Origin: Sulfurimonas sp.
GTDB lineage: Bacteria > Campylobacterota > Campylobacteria > Campylobacterales > Sulfurimonadaceae
Assembly: GCA_027044845.1 (NCBI GenBank)
Contig: JALUBM010000152.1
Coordinates: 1 to 6,219 of the forward strand
Direction of reading: 5' to 3'
Length of the DNA: 6,219 nt
In this document: positions 1 to 5,604 of the stretch, one piece after another
Layout: every line of letters begins with the position of its first letter
Numbering within the stretch: position 1 is the stretch's first letter
The notes under the pieces: model-generated
Seen by the model: only the letters and a program-made list of their open reading frames with translations
Told to the model about the DNA's origin: nothing
Databases searched by the model: none
Made by a program: the position numbers and the translations under genes

Positions 1-1
1 C

Positions 2-30
2 TTAAAAAACATTTCATATTTAGATATAAT
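2..30 (+). promoter_or_regulatory. Probable promoter of the abiE-like operon
   Basis: A perfect -10 hexamer TATAAT lies at 25-30. A weak -35-like TTAAAA at 2-7 sits 17 bp upstream. The predicted transcript start would fall just before the ribosome binding site AAGGAG (39-44), which is 8 nt from the ATG at 53. The -35 match is poor and the window begins here, so further control elements may lie outside. Confidence 0.5.
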
Positions 31-52
31 TAACTAAAAAGGAGAGTGAAAT

Positions 53-766
53 ATGTCAGTTGCAAATATTACCAGACAATATATTGAAACACTAGATGAA
101 GCGAAACTCTTTACATATGATGATATACCGTGTAAAAACAAATCATCTGTGGCTATTGAACTCTCTCGCCTTTTCAAAAAAGGTGTAATCAAAAAAGTAT
201 CAAAGGGCAAGTTTTATAAACCAAAAATAAGGGCTTTTGGAGAGGTTGAACCTAGTAGTGAGGAAAAAGTATTTAGCTACTTAGATGAGCCTGATACTTC
301 TTATGAAACAGGTCTCAATGCTTTTAGACAATTAGGATTAACAACACAGGTTGCAAAAACAAAAACAATCGCTACAAATAAAACATACAGAAAAGTTGTA
401 CTTGATAATCTTTTACTCCAATTTATTCCAAAAAGAGTAGATGCCCCAAAAGAGGATATATATCTCTTACAAATTCTTGATGCCCTTAAAGATATAAAAA
501 AGATACCTGCTATCACACCTGAGAATGCTTTTATCTATTTAAAAAATATCATTCAAAAAGAGAGTAGAACAAATCAAAAAAAACTCGCAGAGTATGCCAT
601 GAACTATACACCACGAACACGAGCATTACTTGGGTCTATACTCAAAGATATAGGACTTTGGGAACAAGCTTACTCTCTAAAAGAGTCTCTTAATCCTCTC
701 ACAAAATATAAAATTGGTATTGATAGGACTATCTTACCATCAAAAAATTATTGGAATATCATATGA
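53..766 (+). CDS. AbiEi/DUF6088-like antitoxin of a type IV toxin-antitoxin system
   Basis: The 237-aa product is the likely antitoxin of the pair. Residues about 18-58 form a winged helix-turn-helix of the AbiEi/DUF6088 type: a helix after FTYDDI, a recognition-helix stretch around VAIELSRLFKKG, then a basic wing VIKKVSKGKFYKPK. A short GEVEPS segment follows, as is common in DUF6088 proteins. The remaining ~160 residues are helical-looking and less familiar. No membrane segment or signal peptide is visible, so it should be cytoplasmic. In the AbiE family the antitoxin represses its own promoter and neutralises the toxin without a stable protein complex; that is family knowledge, not seen here. 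The start is supported by AAGGAG 8 nt upstream. The stop overlaps the toxin start as ATGA, so translation is probably coupled. The pairing with a clear AbiEii-type neighbour makes the assignment fairly safe. Confidence 0.82.
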   Translation: MSVANITRQYIETLDEAKLFTYDDIPCKNKSSVAIELSRLFKKGVIKKVSKGKFYKPKIRAFGEVEPSSEEKVFSYLDEPDTSYETGLNAFRQLGLTTQVAKTKTIATNKTYRKVVLDNLLLQFIPKRVDAPKEDIYLLQILDALKDIKKIPAITPENAFIYLKNIIQKESRTNQKKLAEYAMNYTPRTRALLGSILKDIGLWEQAYSLKESLNPLTKYKIGIDRTILPSKNYWNII

Positions 767-1728
767 CTCTACACAATAACAAAGAACTTTTTCAAGAACT
801 TATAGAGGCGACTGCCAAGGAGTTAAACCTCCCATCTCTTTATATTGAAAAGGATTACTGGGTAACTTATATACTACGAAACCTATCTATGAGTTCTTAT
901 GCAGATGTGGCAATATTCAAAGGTGGAACTTCACTCTCAAAAGCCTATAAAATCATTGATAGATTTTCAGAAGATATTGATTTGGCTGTCATTACTAATA
1001 AGATGGGTTCTAACCAAATCAAAAAACTCATCAAACAGATAGAAAAAACGATAGTTGATGAAAACTTTACAGAATTACCAAACCATGCACAAGTATCAAA
1101 AGGTTCAGAGTTTAGAAAAACTGTACACGATTACACAAAATTAGAAGATGGTGATTTTGGTCATGCTGTGGAGAGTGTTATAGTAGAATTAAACTCCTTC
1201 GCCCAACCTCATCCCTTTGAGATAAAACAAATCAGCTCATACATTACAGATTTTTTATCATTAAAAGCACCTATGATGATTGGTGCATATGCACTTGAGC
1301 CATTTGATGTGAATGTACTTAGCTACAAAAGAACATTTTGTGAAAAGATTAGTGCTATCGCAAGAGCCTCTTATGAAAGTGATAGTGAGTATTCTCAACT
1401 CAAAGAGAAAATTCGACATTTTTATGATATTTATTTTTTGATGGAAGAGCCTGAGATAGAACTGTTTTTAAATTCTAGTGAATTTGTAGATATGATACAA
1501 AAAGTAAGAGTTGATGATAAAAATCAATTTAACCAAAACAACTGGGCTAACATACCACTATATACAACAAAGATATTTACAGATACAAACACCATTCTTG
1601 ACAAGCTGAATAGCTTTTACACTAACGATTTTAAAGATTTGGTTTATGCCAAGACACTGCCACAAATGAATGAGATAAAAATCAAGATTGAAGTATTGGC
1701 TCATATTTTAACTGTTGAGAAATTGTAA
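763..1728 (+). CDS. AbiEii/AbiGii-family nucleotidyltransferase toxin
   Basis: The 321-aa product is the toxin of the AbiE-like pair. Visible motifs are EKDYWVT (29-35), the nucleotidyltransferase signature GGTSLSKA (54-61) followed by SEDIDLA with the metal-binding aspartates D71 and D73, a lysine-containing segment KRTFCEKISAIARA (189-202) likely to bind nucleotide, and RHFYD (218-222), an R-x3-D motif of the family. All expected core motifs are intact, so the protein is probably active. AbiEii proteins are cytoplasmic nucleotidyltransferases that arrest growth and can give abortive phage resistance; this is family knowledge. I start it at ATG 763, not at the TTG at 751. The ATG gives the typical 4-bp ATGA overlap with the antitoxin stop, and TTG would deepen the overlap without a better ribosome site. 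The gene converges on the leftward regulator gene with a 35-bp gap. Confidence 0.88.
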   Translation: MTLHNNKELFQELIEATAKELNLPSLYIEKDYWVTYILRNLSMSSYADVAIFKGGTSLSKAYKIIDRFSEDIDLAVITNKMGSNQIKKLIKQIEKTIVDENFTELPNHAQVSKGSEFRKTVHDYTKLEDGDFGHAVESVIVELNSFAQPHPFEIKQISSYITDFLSLKAPMMIGAYALEPFDVNVLSYKRTFCEKISAIARASYESDSEYSQLKEKIRHFYDIYFLMEEPEIELFLNSSEFVDMIQKVRVDDKNQFNQNNWANIPLYTTKIFTDTNTILDKLNSFYTNDFKDLVYAKTLPQMNEIKIKIEVLAHILTVEKL

Positions 1729-1734
1729 TTTTAT

Positions 1735-1748
1735 ATGCTTCATAGCAT
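1735..1748. terminator. Weak hairpin between convergent genes
   Basis: The 35-bp gap between the toxin stop and the regulator stop contains ATGCT-TCAT-AGCAT, a 5-bp stem with a 4-nt loop. A T5 run follows only about 12 nt later on the + strand, so it is a poor match to an intrinsic terminator. It is listed because convergent operons meet here and nothing stronger is visible. Confidence 0.25.
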
Positions 1749-1763
1749 TAATAGCAAATATTT

Positions 1764-2777
1764 TTATCCAATAGGAAGTAAGTGAGCTCTTGATAAAAAT
1801 TCTTTTTCTTCAACCTTGCTTTTTAAAATATCATTAATACATTCATCTAAATCTTTATCTAATTCACCCATTTCTTCACTAGTGATAAACCATTCTTTCA
1901 TTCTATTGATATTACCATGCTTTTGTATTTCATCTTTTATTTGTTTTTTATTCACTCTAAAAATTATACTTTTACCATTATTAAATTTTGGATAGTGTTT
2001 AGTAAGCATTGAAATATTTTTAATATTTTCTAGTGATTCAACTAAGATACTAGAGTTTGTACAATTCAATCCTATTGACATATCTTCGTTTAGAGAGATA
2101 CTTTCCAATACTACATTTTTATATGAAACCTTACTTCCATCAACTTCTATATCAATATTTATATGTTGATTAAACTCTGCTAGTTCTACTAATATTGATA
2201 GAAGAGAGCCTTTATCGTAGTGGAAGCAGTCGAATACTTTGACAGATAAAAAAGTATCCCTAATTATTCCACCAAAAAGATATGTAATCATTTGTTTAAT
2301 CTTACTGTTGACTAGAGGCTCATAGATTGTGCTATTAACAGTTGGGAGGACAGTTGTCCCGTCAATAAACTCATCCGTCCCTGCTAATAATGCTGTAATA
2401 GCTTTTGCATAAGAAAATCGTTTTCCTAAATCTACTGGTATGTGGAAGTGTACTTTTTTATCAATAGTAAGCATATAGCTAATAGTATATCGTTGTTTTT
2501 CTGATAGAGATTTATAGTCATCTAGTTGCATAGAATCTTCATTTACTATGACATATCTAATATAGTAGAATTCAATATCTTTTAAAAGTGTCCTATAACT
2601 AATTTTATTACCTTGGCTTACAAGTTTAGCTTTTATCTCTTTAGGTCTAAGCCATAGGTATTTAGAATCTTTTTTATCTCTTGCATTATATTTACTTTTC
2701 ATATCAAAGAAATAATCTAAAACTGTTGCTCTTCTTGTTGTTGTGTTAGTTGCACTTTGTTTCATCATAGTTACCAT
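1764..2777 (-). CDS. Putative winged-helix transcriptional regulator, WYL-like
   Basis: This 337-aa protein has no family I can name with certainty. Residues about 43-72 (LRPKEIKAKL, then ISYRTLLKDIEFY) look like the N-terminal winged helix-turn-helix of WYL/DeoR-type regulators. Residues about 205-257 have the alternating strand pattern of a WYL domain: INIDIEVDG, then VVLESISLN, then SIGLNC and a final LENIKNI. The signature W-Y-L triad is not present, so this would be divergent. The C-terminal ~70 residues are charged and helical, in the place of a WCX extension. No membrane segment is seen. It is divergent from the 276-aa gene across a 212-bp gap, the usual layout for a local repressor or activator; WYL regulators such as BrxR and CapW often sit beside defence genes. 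The start at 2777 has a weak ribosome site; ATGs at 2768 or 2765 are alternatives. One copy of the 22-bp palindrome lies within codons 138-145. Confidence 0.45.
   Translation of the reverse strand: MVTMMKQSATNTTTRRATVLDYFFDMKSKYNARDKKDSKYLWLRPKEIKAKLVSQGNKISYRTLLKDIEFYYIRYVIVNEDSMQLDDYKSLSEKQRYTISYMLTIDKKVHFHIPVDLGKRFSYAKAITALLAGTDEFIDGTTVLPTVNSTIYEPLVNSKIKQMITYLFGGIIRDTFLSVKVFDCFHYDKGSLLSILVELAEFNQHINIDIEVDGSKVSYKNVVLESISLNEDMSIGLNCTNSSILVESLENIKNISMLTKHYPKFNNGKSIIFRVNKKQIKDEIQKHGNINRMKEWFITSEEMGELDKDLDECINDILKSKVEEKEFLSRAHLLPIG
2343..2364 (-). repeat. 22-bp palindromic element, copy 1 (inside regulator gene)
   Basis: Read on the minus strand, this copy is TGA-CG-GGACAACTGTCC-TC-CCA. It matches copy 2 at 19 of 22 positions and copy 3 at 18 of 22. 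It departs from perfect dyad symmetry at the third base pair, at the central AA/TT and in the free spacer positions, so it is the most degenerate copy. It lies inside the regulator coding sequence, where the codons give D-G-T-T-V-L-P. Copy 2 is read in the same codon phase in the divergent gene. Confidence 0.7.
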
Positions 2778-2794
2778 AATTTATCTTTTATAGC

Positions 2795-2824
2795 ATTATA
2801 TACAAAAGTGCCACTTAATGACAA
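2795..2824 (-). promoter_or_regulatory. Promoter of the leftward regulator gene
   Basis: On the minus strand, TTGTCA (2824-2819) and TATAAT (2800-2795) are separated by 18 bp. This is close to a sigma-70 consensus. The transcript would start about 10 nt before the ATG at 2777, giving a very short leader. An 11-bp palindrome AAGTG-C-CACTT (2806-2816) lies in the spacer and could be an operator. It is well placed for autoregulation or for control by another factor. Confidence 0.55.
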
Positions 2825-2925
2825 CTTTTTTATTGTTTAATACAACATCGAAAAAGAAAGACAATAAGTTTTCTTCTTCAAGTTCTAAAGTTAAGGGTTC
2901 ATTCCCTTTTTGGTGTTCCACCTAA
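2818..2925 (+). other. Possible 35-codon leader ORF (doubtful)
   Basis: An ATG at 2818 opens 35 codons ending with TAA at 2923-2925. The predicted peptide has a hydrophobic start, a basic middle (SKKKDNK), a run of five serines and the tail GSFPFWCST. No Shine-Dalgarno sequence precedes it, and its 5' end overlaps the leftward promoter, so it may be chance. It precedes the 276-aa gene by 64 bp, so a leader peptide is conceivable. I would not annotate it as a gene without conservation data. Confidence 0.15.
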
Positions 2926-2934
2926 CTAATAGGT
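2893..2934 (+). promoter_or_regulatory. Structured leader upstream of the three-gene cluster
   Basis: Three small hairpins follow one another: AAGGG-TTCATT-CCCTT (2893-2908) running into T5 (2907-2911), GGTG-TTC-CACC (2912-2922), and ACCTA-ACTAA-TAGGT (2920-2934). The last two share bases 2920-2922 and are mutually exclusive. The first resembles a minimal terminator, so this may be an attenuator-like 5' leader. The stems are only 4-5 bp. No convincing rightward -10/-35 pair was found in the 212-bp gap, so the position of the transcript start is open. Confidence 0.25.
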
Positions 2935-2989
2935 TCCGGTAGTTATCAAAATTTAAAAAACTCTTATTCTCTAAAGGAGAACAAAACCA

Positions 2990-3820
2990 ATGAAAAACAT
3001 TGTAGCGGCGGCTAACGCAGGACTTAACAACAACACTAGTGACAAAACTCCAGTTTCTGATAATCGTGAGGGGACAATTGTCCTCTCAGAATTAGATAAG
3101 AAAGATAGAGCAGAACAAGTCAAAATACTTTTTGATAAAGTCAACAAAGGTCAAAAAGTTACTCTAAAAGACAAAATAGAGTTATCAATTTATTTACTTA
3201 ACACGAAAAGAGAACTTAAAAATGAGTTTTATAAATTCATTACTCCGACAATTATGAGTAGAAAACAAGTTGGAAGACATATTCAATTGATTTTAACACT
3301 TGACTCCATTAGCAACTACACAAAAGGCATGTCAACAAAATATAAAAGTGCAGATACCATTGAAAATAATTTATCACTGCTTATTGAAGATACTAGGGTT
3401 ACATCTCTAACTGTTGAACAAATTGATAAAATGCCTGAACCAACTATGAAAGCAGTTATTAGAGCTAAACAAGCTATATTAGATGAAGAATTTATAAAAA
3501 TTCTTCAAATGGATAAAGAGGCTTTAGATGGCATTAAAGAGAAAAGAAACGAGACTTCTAAGGTACTTAAAACAGGAAAAGAAGAAGATGAAAAAGAAGA
3601 ATTAGCTAAGTTAAAACCCAAGAACATGACAACTGAAAAGTATGAAAACCTATTAGAAGAAGATAAACCTACCCTTATATCTATGCTACAAGCCAGTATA
3701 GAAGATTTGCAAGCTAAGGAAAAGGAGTTAATAAGTTTAAAACATTTGGCTAAAACCTCTAAACACTATGATGGAAGTAAATCAAAGTCAGAAGACAAAC
3801 AAAACACAGAGGAGGGCTAA
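2990..3820 (+). CDS. Uncharacterised charged protein with helix-turn-helix-like middle
   Basis: I do not recognise this 276-aa protein. Residues 1-29 are linker-like (rich in Ala, Asn, Thr). Residues about 36-108 are helical and include KIELSIYLLNTKRELKNEF followed by MSRKQVGRHIQLI. This order, a helix ending in an E-F pair and then an S/R-x2-V-x-R-x-I helix, resembles DUF3102/ParB-type helix-turn-helix regions. DNA binding is therefore plausible but unproven. Residues 165-255 are very rich in Lys and Glu and should form a coiled coil, so oligomerisation is likely. The last 20 residues are hydrophilic and probably disordered. No signal peptide or membrane segment is seen. AAAGGAGA (2973-2980) precedes the ATG at 2990. 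The next gene starts one base after the stop, so the two are almost certainly co-translated. Copy 2 of the 22-bp palindrome covers codons 26-33, and base composition changes there. Confidence 0.8.
   Translation: MKNIVAAANAGLNNNTSDKTPVSDNREGTIVLSELDKKDRAEQVKILFDKVNKGQKVTLKDKIELSIYLLNTKRELKNEFYKFITPTIMSRKQVGRHIQLILTLDSISNYTKGMSTKYKSADTIENNLSLLIEDTRVTSLTVEQIDKMPEPTMKAVIRAKQAILDEEFIKILQMDKEALDGIKEKRNETSKVLKTGKEEDEKEELAKLKPKNMTTEKYENLLEEDKPTLISMLQASIEDLQAKEKELISLKHLAKTSKHYDGSKSKSEDKQNTEEG
3067..3088 (+). repeat. 22-bp palindromic element, copy 2 (inside 276-aa gene)
   Basis: The copy reads TGA-GG-GGACAATTGTCC-TC-TCA. The outer triplets and the 12-bp core are perfectly symmetric around a central AT. 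It matches the reverse complement of copy 3 at 21 of 22 bases; with the base at 3066 the match becomes 22 of 23. The single difference is a synonymous C/T in a Leu codon in this reading frame (CTC versus CTT). It is notably GC-rich against its surroundings. Confidence 0.85.
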
Positions 3821-3821
3821 A

Positions 3822-4883
3822 ATGCCTTACTCTAACACAGTAGATAGTTATCTACCTCTAAAATCGATTGAACTTGCTACTAAAAAGTACCAAGAATACT
3901 TTGAAAATTCTTGTATTTCTAACAACTTTATACGAGATTTAGTAAAAAGAAAACTGATAAAATCTCGTTCTTTTGCCAATATTGACTATGTTCATCCAGC
4001 TATGTTTACTGATTGGCTCATTGAGCATAAAAATAAAGATGGAAGACCGTATCAAAAAGAAGGTTATATGGATGCTATTGATATTAGAAAAGATTTTAAA
4101 GAAACGACATCATATTATGCTTTTCTGCCAAATGATATAGAAGTACTATTGGAAAATAATCTTATAGGTAACTCTGTATTACTTGAAAAGAAGAAAAGAT
4201 ATATTCTACGAGATGAACTAGATTCATTTTATAAAAAAGACAAATTGTACTGTCATTCGGATATTGTAAATTTAGTTCATACTTATCTTCATGAAACTTT
4301 TGGCATTATTTCTGTCAAGATTGAAGATGTACTTGGGTTTGATATTGATAACATTGGAAGCCTTGTGTATAGGAGCTATATTACTCCTATTTATTTTAGT
4401 GAAAATAAAACTAACAATTCCTATCTATCTACAGATAGAGAAGTAAATAATTGTTTATTAAAACTGAAACAAATAATTCGAAAAAATGCAATAATCCAAA
4501 ACCAAAAACACATAGAAGAAGGTTTTCACTTTAGATTAAAAGAAGCACTTACTCAAAAAGCATTACTTGTAAATAGATTAAAACCTTTTCATCCCCCAAG
4601 TTTAAAGAAGAGAAAAAGTTACAAACAAGAGTTACAAAGAAAATTTACTGCTATCAACGAATTTAAAAAGTTTTTACAAGATGAGGTTGAGTTTATTGAT
4701 ATCAATACTGATTTAAATGAATTTATAAAACAATTAAAAAATTATATTCCTTCTGGATATGGCATTCCTATCTATCAAAATACTTTTACATCAGGTTTAC
4801 ATATAAATAAAGTTAGTGTACCTTTTGATAAAAAAATTGAAATGTATGAAGAAGCCTTACTTGAACATAAAAAGATTTTTTAA
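3822..4883 (+). CDS. Uncharacterised 353-aa protein, possibly nucleic-acid binding
   Basis: No family is recognised. Two short stretches look like excisionase/MerR-type DNA-binding helices. One is residues about 32-66 (ISNNFIRDLVKRKLIKS, then YVHPAMFTDWL). The other is about 126-138 (RYILRDELDSFY). Residues about 205-285 form a long basic helical region (KLKQIIRKN, LKKRKSYKQE). The C-terminus is helical and charged. No transmembrane segment, signal peptide or nucleotide-binding motif is seen. I start it at ATG 3822, one base after the previous stop, because GGAGG (3811-3815) is 6 nt upstream. The earlier ATG at 3768 would overlap the previous gene by 53 bp with no ribosome site. The stop falls at a T6 run (4876-4881). 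In the -1 frame, 17 further sense codons continue to a TAA at 4934, so the present C-terminus may be a frameshifted version. Confidence 0.8.
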   Translation: MPYSNTVDSYLPLKSIELATKKYQEYFENSCISNNFIRDLVKRKLIKSRSFANIDYVHPAMFTDWLIEHKNKDGRPYQKEGYMDAIDIRKDFKETTSYYAFLPNDIEVLLENNLIGNSVLLEKKKRYILRDELDSFYKKDKLYCHSDIVNLVHTYLHETFGIISVKIEDVLGFDIDNIGSLVYRSYITPIYFSENKTNNSYLSTDREVNNCLLKLKQIIRKNAIIQNQKHIEEGFHFRLKEALTQKALLVNRLKPFHPPSLKKRKSYKQELQRKFTAINEFKKFLQDEVEFIDINTDLNEFIKQLKNYIPSGYGIPIYQNTFTSGLHINKVSVPFDKKIEMYEEALLEHKKIF

Positions 4884-4936
4884 TTGAGTCTCTTGCAGAT
4901 TCTAAAAACAATCCACAATTACCGTTAGAACATTAA
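4876..4936 (+). other. Possible frameshifted C-terminal extension of the 353-aa gene
   Basis: After the T6 tract, the -1 frame reads I-E-S-L-A-D-S-K-N-N-P-Q-L-P-L-E-H and stops at TAA 4934-4936. One extra T in the tract would join this smoothly to the upstream EHKKIF. The extended stop would lie just before the AAGGAG (4937-4942) of the next gene, as expected for a tightly packed operon. Seventeen open codons can also occur by chance, so this is a suggestion only. Confidence 0.3.
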
Positions 4937-4948
4937 AAGGAGCTAAAT

Positions 4949-5446
4949 ATGAAAAGTTACATATCACTAGAAGAAGAATTGGTTGAATTAATTTTCAACA
5001 CATATGAAAATAAAGACAACTTGAATGAAATTGAAGAATTAATTGAAGATGGTGCTAACATCAATTATGTTTTTTATAATAAATATTCTGAGTGTGCCGA
5101 AACAATGTTATCAAGTGCAATAAGACGAATGTATAATAAGAACACAGACAAAATAATAGAGTATTATACAGAAGTTGCAGAAATACTTCTTTCTTATGGT
5201 GCTACATTTAATTTTAGAGATAATGACTGTGGATGTACAGCATTAGACTATTTAATTTTGGAAGGTGGGGAGCATGGCTTAAATCAAAATACTTATAGAC
5301 TTGCAAAAATAATGATAACCTCATTAAATGAAGAACAAACAAAGTCTTATTTAAGACAATTTAGAAATCAAGAAACATTTAATGGCTTAATTAATATATT
5401 TAAAGAGTTTAATAGATACTATAAATATCTACAATATATGTTTTAA
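4949..5446 (+). CDS. Small ankyrin-repeat protein
   Basis: The 165-aa product contains about two ankyrin-like repeats. One spans residues 24-62 (IEELIEDGANINY, then ETMLSSAIRR). The other spans about 73-105 (VAEILLSYGATFNF, then GCTALDYLI) and carries the typical G-A-N/T-x-N/F turn and a T-A-L-x-Y/L helix start. The remaining C-terminal 60 residues are helical and rich in Tyr and Phe. Ankyrin repeats mediate protein-protein contacts; no enzymatic motif is present. No signal peptide is visible, so it is probably cytoplasmic. AAGGAG (4937-4942) lies 6 nt from the ATG. It follows the 353-aa gene by 65 bp in the same direction, with no clear promoter between them, so it probably belongs to the same transcript. 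It could be an immunity or partner protein for the upstream pair, but nothing in the sequence shows this. Confidence 0.75.
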   Translation: MKSYISLEEELVELIFNTYENKDNLNEIEELIEDGANINYVFYNKYSECAETMLSSAIRRMYNKNTDKIIEYYTEVAEILLSYGATFNFRDNDCGCTALDYLILEGGEHGLNQNTYRLAKIMITSLNEEQTKSYLRQFRNQETFNGLINIFKEFNRYYKYLQYMF

Positions 5447-5454
5447 ACCAAAAA

Positions 5455-5476
5455 TGAAAGGACAATTGTCCCCTCA
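5455..5476 (-). repeat. 22-bp palindromic element, copy 3 (upstream of recombinase)
   Basis: On the minus strand it reads TGA-GG-GGACAATTGTCC-TT-TCA, inverted relative to copy 2 with 21 of 22 identity. It lies 8 bp after the ankyrin gene stop and 128 bp before the recombinase ATG. With copy 2 it brackets about 2.4 kb. A pyrimidine-rich stretch follows on the + strand (about 5469-5494). Confidence 0.85.
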
Positions 5477-5503
5477 CTTTCACTCTCCTCTCTTAACCAC
5501 CAT

Positions 5504-5530
5504 CAAACCACTTATTTTTATAGTGGTTTG
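5504..5530. other. 9-bp perfect stem-loop between ankyrin and recombinase genes
   Basis: CAAACCACT (5504-5512) pairs perfectly with AGTGGTTTG (5522-5530) around a 9-nt loop TATTTTTAT. No T run follows on either strand, so it is not a classic intrinsic terminator. It could still end the upstream transcript or be a protein-binding inverted repeat. Confidence 0.5.
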
Positions 5531-5546
5531 CCCTCATACAAAGTCG

Positions 5547-5575
5547 TTGATTTTATTCTGTTTTACTGATATAAT
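5547..5575 (+). promoter_or_regulatory. Promoter of the recombinase gene
   Basis: TTGATT (5547-5552) and TATAAT (5570-5575) are 17 bp apart. A TG one base before the -10 (5567-5568) makes it an extended -10 promoter. The ATG is at 5605, with CGGAG (5591-5595) 9 nt before it. This is the best promoter in the window and implies independent expression of the recombinase. Confidence 0.65.
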
Positions 5576-5588
5576 AATATTAAATCAG
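5566..5588. promoter_or_regulatory. AT-rich imperfect palindrome over the recombinase -10
   Basis: CTGAT (5566-5570) and ATCAG (5584-5588) are the outer arms of a 23-bp imperfect palindrome centred on 5577, with 10 of 11 base pairs matching. It overlaps the -10 element. From memory, it resembles Tn3/gamma-delta res half-sites in having TGATA-like arms around an AT-rich centre. It could be an operator through which the recombinase represses itself, or an accessory recombination site. Confidence 0.4.
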
Positions 5589-5604
5589 AACGGAGTAATT
5601 TTCA

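Noticed and set aside
301..516. Minus-strand open frame opposite the antitoxin gene
   Set aside because: It is a shadow of the well-supported antitoxin, with no ribosome site or recognisable protein features.
751..762. TTG start for the toxin, adding four residues
   Set aside because: ATG 763 gives a standard ATGA overlap with the antitoxin stop, and TTG has no better ribosome site.
2893..2922. tRNA T-arm and 3'-CCA-like look (GGGTTCATTCCC then TTCCACC), which could mark a tRNA attachment site
   Set aside because: The loop has 6 nt where 7 are expected, and no anticodon arm, D-arm or matching acceptor strand is visible upstream.
3768..3821. Upstream ATG for the 353-aa gene, overlapping the previous gene by 53 bp
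   Set aside because: GGAGG at 3811-3815 is well placed for ATG 3822 only, and the extra residues are the hydrophilic tail of the previous gene read in another frame.
5478..5495. Gene start on the minus strand using AGGAG before copy 3
   Set aside because: GTG codons after AGGAG are not in the E-G-T-I-V-L-S frame, and that frame meets a stop shortly after the palindrome; no real ORF results.
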